In this document: piece after piece, positions 25,287 through 32,575 of the stretch
Numbering within the stretch: the first letter of the stretch is position 1
How the letters are laid out: every line of letters starts with the position of its first letter
DNA from: Streptomyces xylophagus
GTDB taxonomy: Bacteria > Actinomycetota > Actinomycetes > Streptomycetales > Streptomycetaceae
NCBI RefSeq assembly: GCF_000716435.1
Contig: NZ_JNWO01000010.1
Location: 1 to 64,000 of the forward strand
Reading direction: 5' to 3'
DNA length: 64,000 bases
Position numbers and translations under genes: made by a program
Notes under the pieces: generated by a model
What the model was told of the DNA's origin: nothing
The model's input: only the letters and a program-made list of their open reading frames with translations
Databases searched by the model: none

Positions 25287-25928
25287 TCACCCGCTCCACG
25301 CCGGGTGACGCGGATCGTCGGCGCGCACCAGGACGTCCGCCGTGCCGGCCGGGTCGGTCTCGTCCTCGTAGCGCTCGAAGGCGGGGAGGGTCCAGTGCTC
25401 GGTCTCGGGGGTGCGGCGGCGCAGGGCGCCCGGTGAGAGGAGGACGTGGACGGTCAGGTCGAAGGGGAACCAGTGCCGCAGAAGGAGGGGGCCGTGCAGC
25501 AACAGGACGGAGCCGGGCGGGAGTTGGACGTAGGGGCTGCGGGTGGCGCGATCGGCGGCCGGGTCCCACAGGTCGGGCAGGACGCGGCCGTCGCCGTCCG
25601 GTTCGAGCGGGCCGAAGACCTCGCGCCACAGGGCGCGGGTGTCGAACCAGCCGTCGTAGTACGCGTCGACGTCCTGGTGCCCGTACTCCAGACGCAGCGA
25701 GGCGGGCCGCAGGAACCCCTCGGTGCCGACGACGAGCGAGGAGCGGCCGCGTATGCGCAGCGCCTCCGAGACGCGCTCGGCGAGGTCGCCCGGGCGGGCC
25801 GCCGGGGCACCGTCGAAGGCGACGCGCGGCCAGGGGCTGCCGTCGGCCGGCTTCAGGTCGAGCAGACGCTCGGCGAGTCGGTCGCCGAGCCGGTCCCAGG
25901 TGATCGCTTCCAGTCGCACAGGGCCCAT
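25287..25928 (-). CDS. Uridine-kinase-like protein lacking the P-loop
   Basis: The product is 213 residues. It keeps the uridine/NMN-kinase layout: an early RVAFDGAPAARPGDLAE strand, RGRSSLVVGTEGFLRPASLRLEYG, DAYYDGWFDTRALWREVFGPL, SVLLLHGPLLLRHWFPFDLTVH and a C-terminal ADVLVRADDP. In active kinases the first element is GxxGxGKST, here AFDGAPAARPGDL with no Lys-Ser, so ATP binding in the normal way is lost. The family is common in Streptomyces and its role is unknown. It sits 81 bases upstream of the PPOX gene on the same strand. Confidence 0.75.
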   Translation of the reverse strand: MGPVRLEAITWDRLGDRLAERLLDLKPADGSPWPRVAFDGAPAARPGDLAERVSEALRIRGRSSLVVGTEGFLRPASLRLEYGHQDVDAYYDGWFDTRALWREVFGPLEPDGDGRVLPDLWDPAADRATRSPYVQLPPGSVLLLHGPLLLRHWFPFDLTVHVLLSPGALRRRTPETEHWTLPAFERYEDETDPAGTADVLVRADDPRHPAWSG

Positions 25929-25945
25929 GATGCGTCAGGCCCCGG

Positions 25946-26400
25946 TCAGGACGCGTCGCGCCGATGGCTCCGGCGGGCGGCGAGGAGGTGCGGGAGATGG
26001 GTCTCGCTCCAGGCGCGGGCGGCGTCGAGCAGGGGGACGAGGCTGCGGCCGAGCGGGGTGAGGGCGTATTCGACGCGTGGCGGGTTCTCGTCGTACGCGG
26101 TCCTGGTCAGCAGGCCGTCGCGTTCCATGGCGCGCAGGGTCTCGCTGAGGATCTTGGGGGTGACGGCCCTGAGTGGTGCGCGGAGTTCGGTGAAGCGGCG
26201 CGGGCCGCCTTCGAGACAGCGGACGACCATCCCGGTCCTCCCCCACTGCCTTAAGGGCGTGGGCGGTGCCCCCAGTCACCGACCCGGAAGGGCATCACGG
26301 AGGAGGGACACACGGGGTCGAACATGTCGGGGTCGAGCGGTTCCTGCCGTGTGGCGTCCCGTGCCGCGTCCCCTACGGCGTCGTCCGTCGCGTCGGTCAT
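25946..26400 (-). pseudogene. HxlR-family regulator, broken by a 38-base palindromic insertion
   Basis: From ATG 26400 the frame reads DPVCPSSVMPFRVGD, then runs into a 38-base element and a TAA at 26253-26251. After the element, in another frame, it resumes as MVVRCLEGGPRRFTELRAPL and continues as a normal winged helix to 25946 (PPRVEYALTPLGRSL). HxlR relatives read PFRVGDKWTxMVVRCLE, so the element replaced the six bases of KW, a net shift of +32. Neither half is a full regulator. The 26230 ATG fragment (94 residues) lacks the first helix. Its usual target, an NAD(P)-binding gene, is divergent next door. Confidence 0.85.
26237..26274. repeat. 38-base GC-rich palindromic element inserted in the HxlR gene
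   Basis: On the plus strand the element begins CCTCCCCCACTGCC, has a TTAA centre within the imperfect palindrome CCCAC...GTGGG, and ends GGTGCCCCCA. It interrupts the coding frame exactly between GD and the codons before MVVRCLE. I recall similar CCTCCCCC...GTGCCCCCA palindromes scattered through Streptomyces genomes, but cannot verify copy number here. No second copy is in this window. Confidence 0.7.
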
Positions 26401-26499
26401 TCGTCGAGGCTAGCGCCGATACCGTTGAAGTAACCGGGCCTCAGGTGTCTAACGTCCAGGTCGGGCAGCGAACGACGCTGCCGGACAAGGGGGTTGGGC

Positions 26500-27189
26500 A
26501 TGGACGGGATCGTCGTCTTCGGGGCCGGGGGCCGGGCCGGGCGGGCGGTGACGGCTGAGGCGCTCGGGCGTGGGTACGAGGTGACGGCCGTGGTGCGGGA
26601 TCCGGCGCGGTACGCGGACCTCGGGGCGGCGGGCGTCTCGGTCGTACGGGGTGATGTGACCGATGCCGGGTCGGTGCGGGAGGTCGCGGGCGGAGCGGTC
26701 GGTGCCGTGCACGCGGTGTCGCCGTTCAGTGGGCCCGAGCAGGGTTTCGACTCGCTCGATCCCGGCTTCTTCGTCAAGGCGGCGGACGCGTTGCTGGAGG
26801 GTCTGGCCTCGGCAGGGGTACGGCGGCTCGTCGCCGTCGGGCTGTTCGCGAACCTCCTCGGGGCGGACGGGCGGCCGGTGATGGACGCCCCCTCGGCGTT
26901 CCCGCCGGAGATAAGGCCGTTCGCGCTGGCCCACACGGCCGGTCTGCGGCGCCTGCGGGAGGCGGGCGAGGGCGCGGTCGACTGGGTGATGCTCACGCCG
27001 GGCGGTGGACTGGAGCAGGACGCCCCGCGCACCGGGCACCACCGGCTGGGCGACGAGCGGGTGCCGGAGGGCGCGCCCGGGCTGTCGTACGCGGACCTGG
27101 CCGTGGCGGTGCTCGACGAGATCGAGACGCCGACCCTGCACCGTACGCGCGTGTCGGTGTTCGTCCCGCGTGATGTGCGCAGGACGTAG
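26500..27189 (+). CDS. NAD(P)-binding oxidoreductase, atypical SDR (NmrA-like)
   Basis: The product is 229 residues. The nucleotide-binding motif GAGGRAGRAVTAEALGRGY is at the N-terminus, followed by VVRDPARYADLGAAGVSVVRGDVTD (NADP-type Arg after strand 2). The SDR catalytic YxxxK is absent, as in NmrA/atypical SDRs that sense or reduce with NADPH. The start is ATG 26500 after AAGGGGG. It is divergent from the broken HxlR regulator, its likely former repressor, so it may now be constitutively expressed. Confidence 0.85.
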   Translation: MDGIVVFGAGGRAGRAVTAEALGRGYEVTAVVRDPARYADLGAAGVSVVRGDVTDAGSVREVAGGAVGAVHAVSPFSGPEQGFDSLDPGFFVKAADALLEGLASAGVRRLVAVGLFANLLGADGRPVMDAPSAFPPEIRPFALAHTAGLRRLREAGEGAVDWVMLTPGGGLEQDAPRTGHHRLGDERVPEGAPGLSYADLAVAVLDEIETPTLHRTRVSVFVPRDVRRT

Positions 27190-27224
27190 GAGAGAGGCTC
27201 GCAACAGGAGGGAATGCATCTCGT

Positions 27225-27950
27225 ATGGCGCCGTTCGCAACTCCCCCGCCCCGCAGTGGACTTCTGGTCGTTCAGCCGCTCAGGAAGCGGCACTGTGCCG
27301 AGTGCCGGCAAGGGCCGTTGCCGTTGCTGGTGGTCGAGGGCGGTGTGCCGCGGTGTCTCGACTGTGCCGATCTCGGGCATCTGGTGTTCCTGGCGCGCGG
27401 GGACACGGCGCTGACGCGCAGGGCGCGGGAGGAGAGCGGGCTGTCGGCGGTGGTGGTGCGGTTCGACCGGCGGCGGGGCCGGTACGAACGGCAGGGCGTT
27501 CTCGTCGAGGAGGCGGGGCTCGCGCGTGCCGAGGAGCGGTGCCTGGCGGACGCGGAGGCGCGACGGCGGCGCCGGGTGCGGGACGCGGGGCGGCGGGCCG
27601 CGGAGGACGTGCGGTTCACGGAGGCGTTCGCGGCGGAGATACGACGGCTGTTCCCCGGCTGCCCGGACGAGCGGGCCCGGACGATCGCCGCGCATGCCTC
27701 GGTGCGGGGCAGCGGGCGGGTGGGGCGGAGTGCGGCGGGGCGGGCGTTGTCCGAGGGCGCGGTGGTCTCGGCGGTGGTGGCGGCCGTACGGCATGTGGAC
27801 ACGCCCTACGACCAGTTGCTGATGAGCGGGGTGCCGCGGTACGAGGCGCGGCGGCGCATCTCGGTGGGGGTGGAGCGGGTGCTGCGGGGGTGGCGGGAGG
27901 GTGACGTCCGGGCGGAACCCGGGGCACAGGCGGAGGTGGAGGCCGGGTGA
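27225..27950 (+). CDS. DUF2293-domain protein
   Basis: The product is 241 residues. A four-Cys cluster (HCAECRQG ... RCLDCADLGH, about 23-50) resembles a zinc ribbon. The middle is Arg/Glu-rich helix (about 95-125). The C-terminal DUF2293 part has HASVRGSGRVGRSAAGRAL and RHVDTPYDQLLMSG. The biochemical role is not known. The start is ATG 27225, about twelve bases after GGAGGG. Confidence 0.8.
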   Translation: MAPFATPPPRSGLLVVQPLRKRHCAECRQGPLPLLVVEGGVPRCLDCADLGHLVFLARGDTALTRRAREESGLSAVVVRFDRRRGRYERQGVLVEEAGLARAEERCLADAEARRRRRVRDAGRRAAEDVRFTEAFAAEIRRLFPGCPDERARTIAAHASVRGSGRVGRSAAGRALSEGAVVSAVVAAVRHVDTPYDQLLMSGVPRYEARRRISVGVERVLRGWREGDVRAEPGAQAEVEAG

Positions 27951-28127
27951 GGGGGCCGACGGGGAATCCCGCCGCCGCGACACACGGTCCCCCGGAGGGC
28001 GTCGTGGACGTTCGCGTATGGCCCGGCGATTCTCGGCCATGGTCAGTGGGCCCGGGTCGGTCCTGACTTGTCGTGGTGGCCGGTGATGGGCAGGATCTCG
28101 GCTCTACGGGCGGGAGTTGGTGTCGGC

Positions 28128-28607
28128 ATGATCGGTGAACCGTATTTCACACTGACGGTTCTGGGGGTGCTCACGACCGGGGTGATGGCCGGGGTGTTCT
28201 GTGCCTTCTCCGTGCTGGTCATGCGGGGGCTGGCCGAGTTGCCACCCGCGCAGGGGGTCGCCGCGATGAACGCGATCAACAGGGCGGCGCTGACCCCCGT
28301 CTTCATGCTGCTGTTCGCCGGTTCGGCGGTGCTGTGCGCGGTGATCGCGGTGGTGACGTTCGTGCTGTGGCCGGATCAGGGGACCGTGGAGCTGCTGCTG
28401 GGCAGCGCGCTGTATCTGTTCGGGTCGTTCGGGCTGACCCTGGTCGCGAACGTGCCCCGCAACGAGGCCCTGCTGAAGCTGGACCCGGGGACTCCGGAGG
28501 CCGCCGCGTACTGGCCGTCGTACGTACGCGAGTGGACGATGTGGAATCACGTCCGCGCGGGCGCCTCGGCCGCCGCCGCGCTGGTCTACATGCTGGCCCT
28601 CACCTGA
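28128..28607 (+). CDS. DUF1772 / anthrone-oxygenase-like membrane protein
   Basis: From ATG 28128 the product is 159 residues with four membrane segments. It has the DUF1772 features GVFCAFSVLVMRGL, AMNAINRAALTPVFM and NVPRNEALLKLD followed by WTMWNHVRAGAS (paired Asn/Arg and Trp/His). Some relatives oxidise anthrones in fungal polyketide pathways, but most are uncharacterised. ATG 28086 is an alternative start. It lies upstream of gltD on the same strand with a gap of 157 bases. Confidence 0.8.
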   Translation: MIGEPYFTLTVLGVLTTGVMAGVFCAFSVLVMRGLAELPPAQGVAAMNAINRAALTPVFMLLFAGSAVLCAVIAVVTFVLWPDQGTVELLLGSALYLFGSFGLTLVANVPRNEALLKLDPGTPEAAAYWPSYVREWTMWNHVRAGASAAAALVYMLALT

Positions 28608-28764
28608 GAGAACCCCCAAGATCAACTGAGAGCGAGCTGCGCGGACTCCCCCGAGAAGGCGGCCTCCCCCACTCTGCGCGCCCGGCCGGTGGGCCTTATC
28701 GTGGCTGAAAGAGTGCCGCCCGATGACGCACGGCCTGTCGTATGCGGACGCAAGGAAGACGGCC

Positions 28765-30252
28765 ATGGCCGATCCCAAGGGTTTTATGACCACTCCGCGC
28801 GAGGAGTGGCCCCGCAGGCCTGTCGAGGAGCGGGTGCGGGACTGGGACGAGGTGTATGTCCCGGGCGCGTTGCTGCCGATCGTCACCAAGCAGGCCGACA
28901 GGTGCATGGACTGCGGTGTCCCCTTCTGCCACGACGCCTGTCCGCTCGGCAATCTGATCCCCGAGTGGAACGATCTGGTCAGCCGGGACGACTGGCGGGC
29001 GGCGGCGGACCGGCTGCACGCCACGAACAACTTCCCTGAATTCACCGGGCGGTTGTGCCCCGCGCCGTGCGAGGCGGGGTGCGTGCTCGCCATCAACCAG
29101 CCCGCGGTCACCATCAAGAACGTCGAGGTGGCCATCGCGGACCGCGCGTGGAGCGACGGTTTCGCGCCACCCCGGCCGCCGGACCGGTTGTCCGGGCGGA
29201 CCGTCGCGGTGATCGGCTCCGGGCCCACCGGCCTTGCCGCGGCGCAGCAGTTGACGCGCGCCGGGCACACGGTCGCGGTGTACGAGCGGGACGACCGGCT
29301 CGGCGGGCTGATGCGGTACGGCATCCCCGAGTTCAAGATGGAGAAGCGGCATCTGGAACGGCGGCTGGAGCAGATGCGGGCCGAGGGCACGAAGTTCCGT
29401 ACGTCGACGACGGTCGGCCGGGACGTCGGGGCGGCCGAACTGCGGGCGCGCTACGACGCGGTGGTGATCGCCACGGGAGCGACGGCCTGGCGTGAACTCG
29501 ACGTGCCGGGGCGGGAGTTGACCGGCATCCACCAGGCGATGGAGTACCTGCCGCTGGCCAACCGGGTCTGCGAGGGCGACTTGGCGGCCTCCCCGCTGTC
29601 CGCCGCCGGGAAGCATGTCGTGATCGTGGGCGGCGGTGACACCGGGGCGGACTGTCTGGGTACGGCGGTGCGTGAAGGGGCCGCGTCCGTCACCCAGTTG
29701 GACATCTACGCCCAGCCGGACACCGAGCGCGACGAGGACGCGGAGCCCTGGCCGACGTATCCGAAGATCTATCGGCTCTCGGCGGCGCACGAGGAGGCGC
29801 GGGATCTGGAGACGGCGCCCGCCGCGGACGCGGACGCGCGGTTGTTCGCGGCGTCCACGCTCCGCTTCGAGGGGGACGCGGACGGGCGGGTGCGGTCCTT
29901 GCACCTGGTCGAAGTGGACGCGGAGCGGCGCCCGTTGGACGGTTCCGGGCGCAGCCTGCCCGCCGATCTCGTGCTGCTCGCGCTCGGCTTCTCCGGGCCC
30001 GACCGGGAGGACGGGCTCATCGATCAGCTGCGGTTGGTGATGGCGCCGCGCGGCACGGTCACCCGGGACGCGGACTTCGCGACGAGTGCGCGGGGGGTGT
30101 TCGTGGCGGGGGACGCGGCGCGTGGCCAGTCGTTGATCGTGTGGGCGATCGCGGAGGGGCGGGCGGTGGCGGCGGCCGTCGACCGTTATCTGACGGGGAG
30201 TTCACAACTGCCGGCGCCGATCGGGCCGTACGACCGGCCGATGGTGGTGTGA
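28765..30252 (+). CDS. gltD: Glutamate synthase small subunit or GltD-like oxidoreductase, orphan
   Basis: The product is 495 residues. It has the N-terminal Fe-S cysteine clusters CMDCGVPFCHDACP (about 46-60) and CPAPCEAGC (about 97-105), the FAD motif VAVIGSGPTGLAAAQQL (about 146), the NADPH motif VIVGGGDTGADCLG, and the FAD-closing GVFVAGDAARGQSLIVWAI. GltD feeds electrons from NADPH to the GltB amidotransferase. No gltB is adjacent, so it may serve a distant GltB or act as a free NADPH oxidoreductase. The start is ATG 28765 behind AAGGAAG, and upstream ATG 28723 is rejected. Confidence 0.9.
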   Translation: MADPKGFMTTPREEWPRRPVEERVRDWDEVYVPGALLPIVTKQADRCMDCGVPFCHDACPLGNLIPEWNDLVSRDDWRAAADRLHATNNFPEFTGRLCPAPCEAGCVLAINQPAVTIKNVEVAIADRAWSDGFAPPRPPDRLSGRTVAVIGSGPTGLAAAQQLTRAGHTVAVYERDDRLGGLMRYGIPEFKMEKRHLERRLEQMRAEGTKFRTSTTVGRDVGAAELRARYDAVVIATGATAWRELDVPGRELTGIHQAMEYLPLANRVCEGDLAASPLSAAGKHVVIVGGGDTGADCLGTAVREGAASVTQLDIYAQPDTERDEDAEPWPTYPKIYRLSAAHEEARDLETAPAADADARLFAASTLRFEGDADGRVRSLHLVEVDAERRPLDGSGRSLPADLVLLALGFSGPDREDGLIDQLRLVMAPRGTVTRDADFATSARGVFVAGDAARGQSLIVWAIAEGRAVAAAVDRYLTGSSQLPAPIGPYDRPMVV

Positions 30253-30261
30253 GGGCGTACG

Positions 30262-30747
30262 TCAGCGGCGCTGGTCCGTGCCCGCGACCTTGGCCGTCGA
30301 CAACGCGACCCGGTTCCAGGTGTTGATGGTGAGGATCAGGGCGAGGACATGGGCGAGTTCCTGCTCGTCGAACTGGGCCGCCGCCTGCGCGTAGACGTCG
30401 TCCGGGACGCCTCCGTCGGCCACCAGGGTCACCGCCTCCGTGAGGGCGAGTGCGGCCTGTTCGCGCTCCGTGAAGAAGTGCCGGGCCTCGCGCCAGACGG
30501 CGACCATGTGCAGCCGGTCCTCGCTCTCGCCGGCCTTGCGGGCGTCGTTCGTGTGCATGTGGAGGCAGTACGCGCAGTGGTTGAGGTGCGAGGCGCGGAT
30601 CTGGATCAGCTCGACCAGGGCCGGGTCGAGGCCCTCGCGGGCGGCGGCGTCGAAGCCGATGAGGGCGCGGAAGACCTTCGGGGCGGCCTTCGCGAGGTCG
30701 ATGCGGGTCGCCGTGGCGCTGACATGAGCGTGCGTGTTCGTCGTCAT
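30262..30747 (-). CDS. Carboxymuconolactone decarboxylase / AhpD-like protein
   Basis: The product is 161 residues, all-helical, with the AhpD redox motif HCAYCLHMH (about 62-70), in which the two Cys and following His form the peroxidase centre. LINTWNR-type C-terminal helix (LTINTWNRVAL) is typical of the family. It probably reduces peroxides or handles a small electrophile. The start is ATG 30747, with TAGATT six bases before it, so likely leaderless. It is divergent from the MocR regulator, the common arrangement for a regulator and its target. Confidence 0.88.
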   Translation of the reverse strand: MTTNTHAHVSATATRIDLAKAAPKVFRALIGFDAAAREGLDPALVELIQIRASHLNHCAYCLHMHTNDARKAGESEDRLHMVAVWREARHFFTEREQAALALTEAVTLVADGGVPDDVYAQAAAQFDEQELAHVLALILTINTWNRVALSTAKVAGTDQRR

Positions 30748-30753
30748 GTGACA

Positions 30754-30785
30754 AATCTACGAGCCGGAAAGACCCATTGTAGGGT
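30754..30785. promoter_or_regulatory. Divergent leaderless promoters for the AhpD-like and MocR genes
   Basis: On the minus strand TAGATT (30759-30754) lies six bases before ATG 30747. On the plus strand TAGGGT (30780-30785) lies eight bases before ATG 30794. The 46-base gap therefore holds both -10 boxes, and a regulator bound here would affect both genes. Confidence 0.55.
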
Positions 30786-30793
30786 GCATTTCC

Positions 30794-32284
30794 ATGGCGA
30801 AATCGTGGGTCAATTCGGCTGAGCGGATCGGCGCCGACCTGCATCTGGAGCTGTCCGGGAGCGGCGGGCGGCGGGCCGCGCTCATCGACGCGCTGCGGGC
30901 GGCCGTGCGCGGTGGGCGGCTCGCCCCGGGCACCCGGCTGCCGCCGTACCGCTCGCTCGCCGCGGACCTCGGGGTCGCCCGCAACACGGTCGCGGACGCG
31001 TACGCGGAACTCGTCGCGGAGGGCTGGCTGACCGCGCGCCAGGGCTCGGGCACCCGGGTCGCCGAGCGGGCCCGGCCGCTGCGGGCGCAGCCGATGCGAC
31101 ACGCCGTGAAAGGCCCGGTTACGGCACCTCCACGCGCGCGTGCGCCCCGGCACGACCTCCGTCAGGGCACGCCCGACGCGTCGGCGTTCCCGCGCGCCGC
31201 CTGGCTCGCGTCCTACCGGCGGGCGCTCCAGCAGGCGCCGGACGAGGTGTTCGGGCCCGGTGACCCGGCCGGGCGGGTCGAGTTGCGGGAGGCGCTCACG
31301 GAGTACCTGGCACGCGTGCGTGGCGTGCGGACCGCACCCGACCGGATCGTGATCTGCTCCGGCTTCGCGCACGGGCTGCGGCTGCTGTTCGGCCAGGGCG
31401 GCGGCGGGGTGCTGCGCGGACCGCTGGCCGTCGAGGCGTACGGACTCGGCTTCCACCGGGAGTTGCTGCGGACGGCCGGCGTACGGACCGTGCCGCTGCC
31501 GATCGACGAACACGGCGCGCGCGTCGAGGAGTTGACGAAGGAGCGGGCCGTACTGCTCACGCCCGCGCACCAGTTCCCGACCGGCGGCCCCCTGCACGCC
31601 GAGCGCAGGACCGCCGTCATCGACTGGGCACGCGCGCGTGGCGGGGTGGTCCTGGAGGACGACTACGACGGGGAGTTCCGCTACGACCGCAAGCCCGTCG
31701 GCGCCCTCCAAGGGCTCGACCCGGAGCAGGTCGTCCTCCTCGGCTCGGTCAGCAAGAGCCTGTCGCCCGCGCTGCGCCTGGGGTGGATGGTGCTGCCGGA
31801 GCGGTACGTCGAGGGCGTGCTCGCGGCCAAGGGCGAGCGCGAGGCGTGGGCGAGCGTCCTCGACCAGCTGAGCCTCGCCGACTTCATCGTGTCGGGGTCC
31901 TACGACCGTCATGTGCGACGGATGCGGCAGCGGTACCGGAGCCGCCGTGACCGCCTCGTCGCGGCGCTCGCCGCGCGGGCCCCGCACATCGAGGTCACCG
32001 GGGTCGCGGCGGGCCTGCACGCGGTGCTGCGGCTGCCGCCGGGCACGGAGCGCTCCGCCCTCAAGGCCGCCGCGTGGCAGGGCGTCGCCCTGGACGGGCT
32101 CGCGGCCTTCCGGCACCCGGAGGCGACGCCGGCAACAGCAACGGACACGTCGGCGACGGCGGACCAGGACGGTCTCGTCGTGGGGTACGCGACGCCCTCG
32201 GAGGCCGCGTTCGAAGCCGCGTTGGAGGCGCTGTGCGACGTGCTCCCTCCGGACGGGTCGGCGGGGGTCCCTGCTGCCGGATGA
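30794..32284 (+). CDS. MocR/PdxR-type transcription regulator
   Basis: The product is 496 residues. The N-terminal GntR winged helix (about 20-95) has LPPYRSLAADLGVARNTVADAYAEL. The C-terminal fold-type-I aminotransferase domain has LTPAHQFPTGGPL, EDDYDGEFRYD (PLP Asp/Tyr) and the PLP lysine in SVSKSLSPALRLGW. MocR proteins use PLP or an amino acid as effector and often control the divergent gene, here the AhpD-like protein. The start is ATG 30794, with no ribosome site. Confidence 0.92.
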   Translation: MAKSWVNSAERIGADLHLELSGSGGRRAALIDALRAAVRGGRLAPGTRLPPYRSLAADLGVARNTVADAYAELVAEGWLTARQGSGTRVAERARPLRAQPMRHAVKGPVTAPPRARAPRHDLRQGTPDASAFPRAAWLASYRRALQQAPDEVFGPGDPAGRVELREALTEYLARVRGVRTAPDRIVICSGFAHGLRLLFGQGGGGVLRGPLAVEAYGLGFHRELLRTAGVRTVPLPIDEHGARVEELTKERAVLLTPAHQFPTGGPLHAERRTAVIDWARARGGVVLEDDYDGEFRYDRKPVGALQGLDPEQVVLLGSVSKSLSPALRLGWMVLPERYVEGVLAAKGEREAWASVLDQLSLADFIVSGSYDRHVRRMRQRYRSRRDRLVAALAARAPHIEVTGVAAGLHAVLRLPPGTERSALKAAAWQGVALDGLAAFRHPEATPATATDTSATADQDGLVVGYATPSEAAFEAALEALCDVLPPDGSAGVPAAG

Positions 32285-32575
32285 GCAGCCGTGCTCCTCC
32301 GCTCGCACCTAGAGAGGAGACGGGACGTACTGCGCAGGTACGAGCCGCCCGGCGCGCTCTCCTCCCGGCTCACGAAATCGTCCGGCGGCGGGACGGAAAG
32401 CGACTTCCGGACGACGCGGAACCCAACGGCGGTGGGATCATCGGCGCAGGAGGCGAGTTGTCGTCCGACCCGGAGTGGGGTCGGGCGCCGCGCGCCCCCA
32501 TCCTTCGTTCCGTCGTCAGGCGCAGGGCCACCCCCGCGCGTCCCCCCTGTTGGCGGTCGGTCCTGGAGGGTGTTG
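32285..32575. other. 291-base gap with a nested inverted repeat
   Basis: I see no gene. CGTCCGG (32379-32385) and CCGGACG (32407-32413) enclose GGAA/TTCC arms and could form a terminator or leader hairpin. The ribosome site TGGAGGG of the next gene is at the right end. Confidence 0.4.

Noticed and set aside
32285..32575. Rifampin-associated element before the PEP-synthase-like gene
   Set aside because: I looked for the GGGGCTTGCGGCAAGGCCC palindrome and did not find it, so a rifampin-resistance call is not supported.
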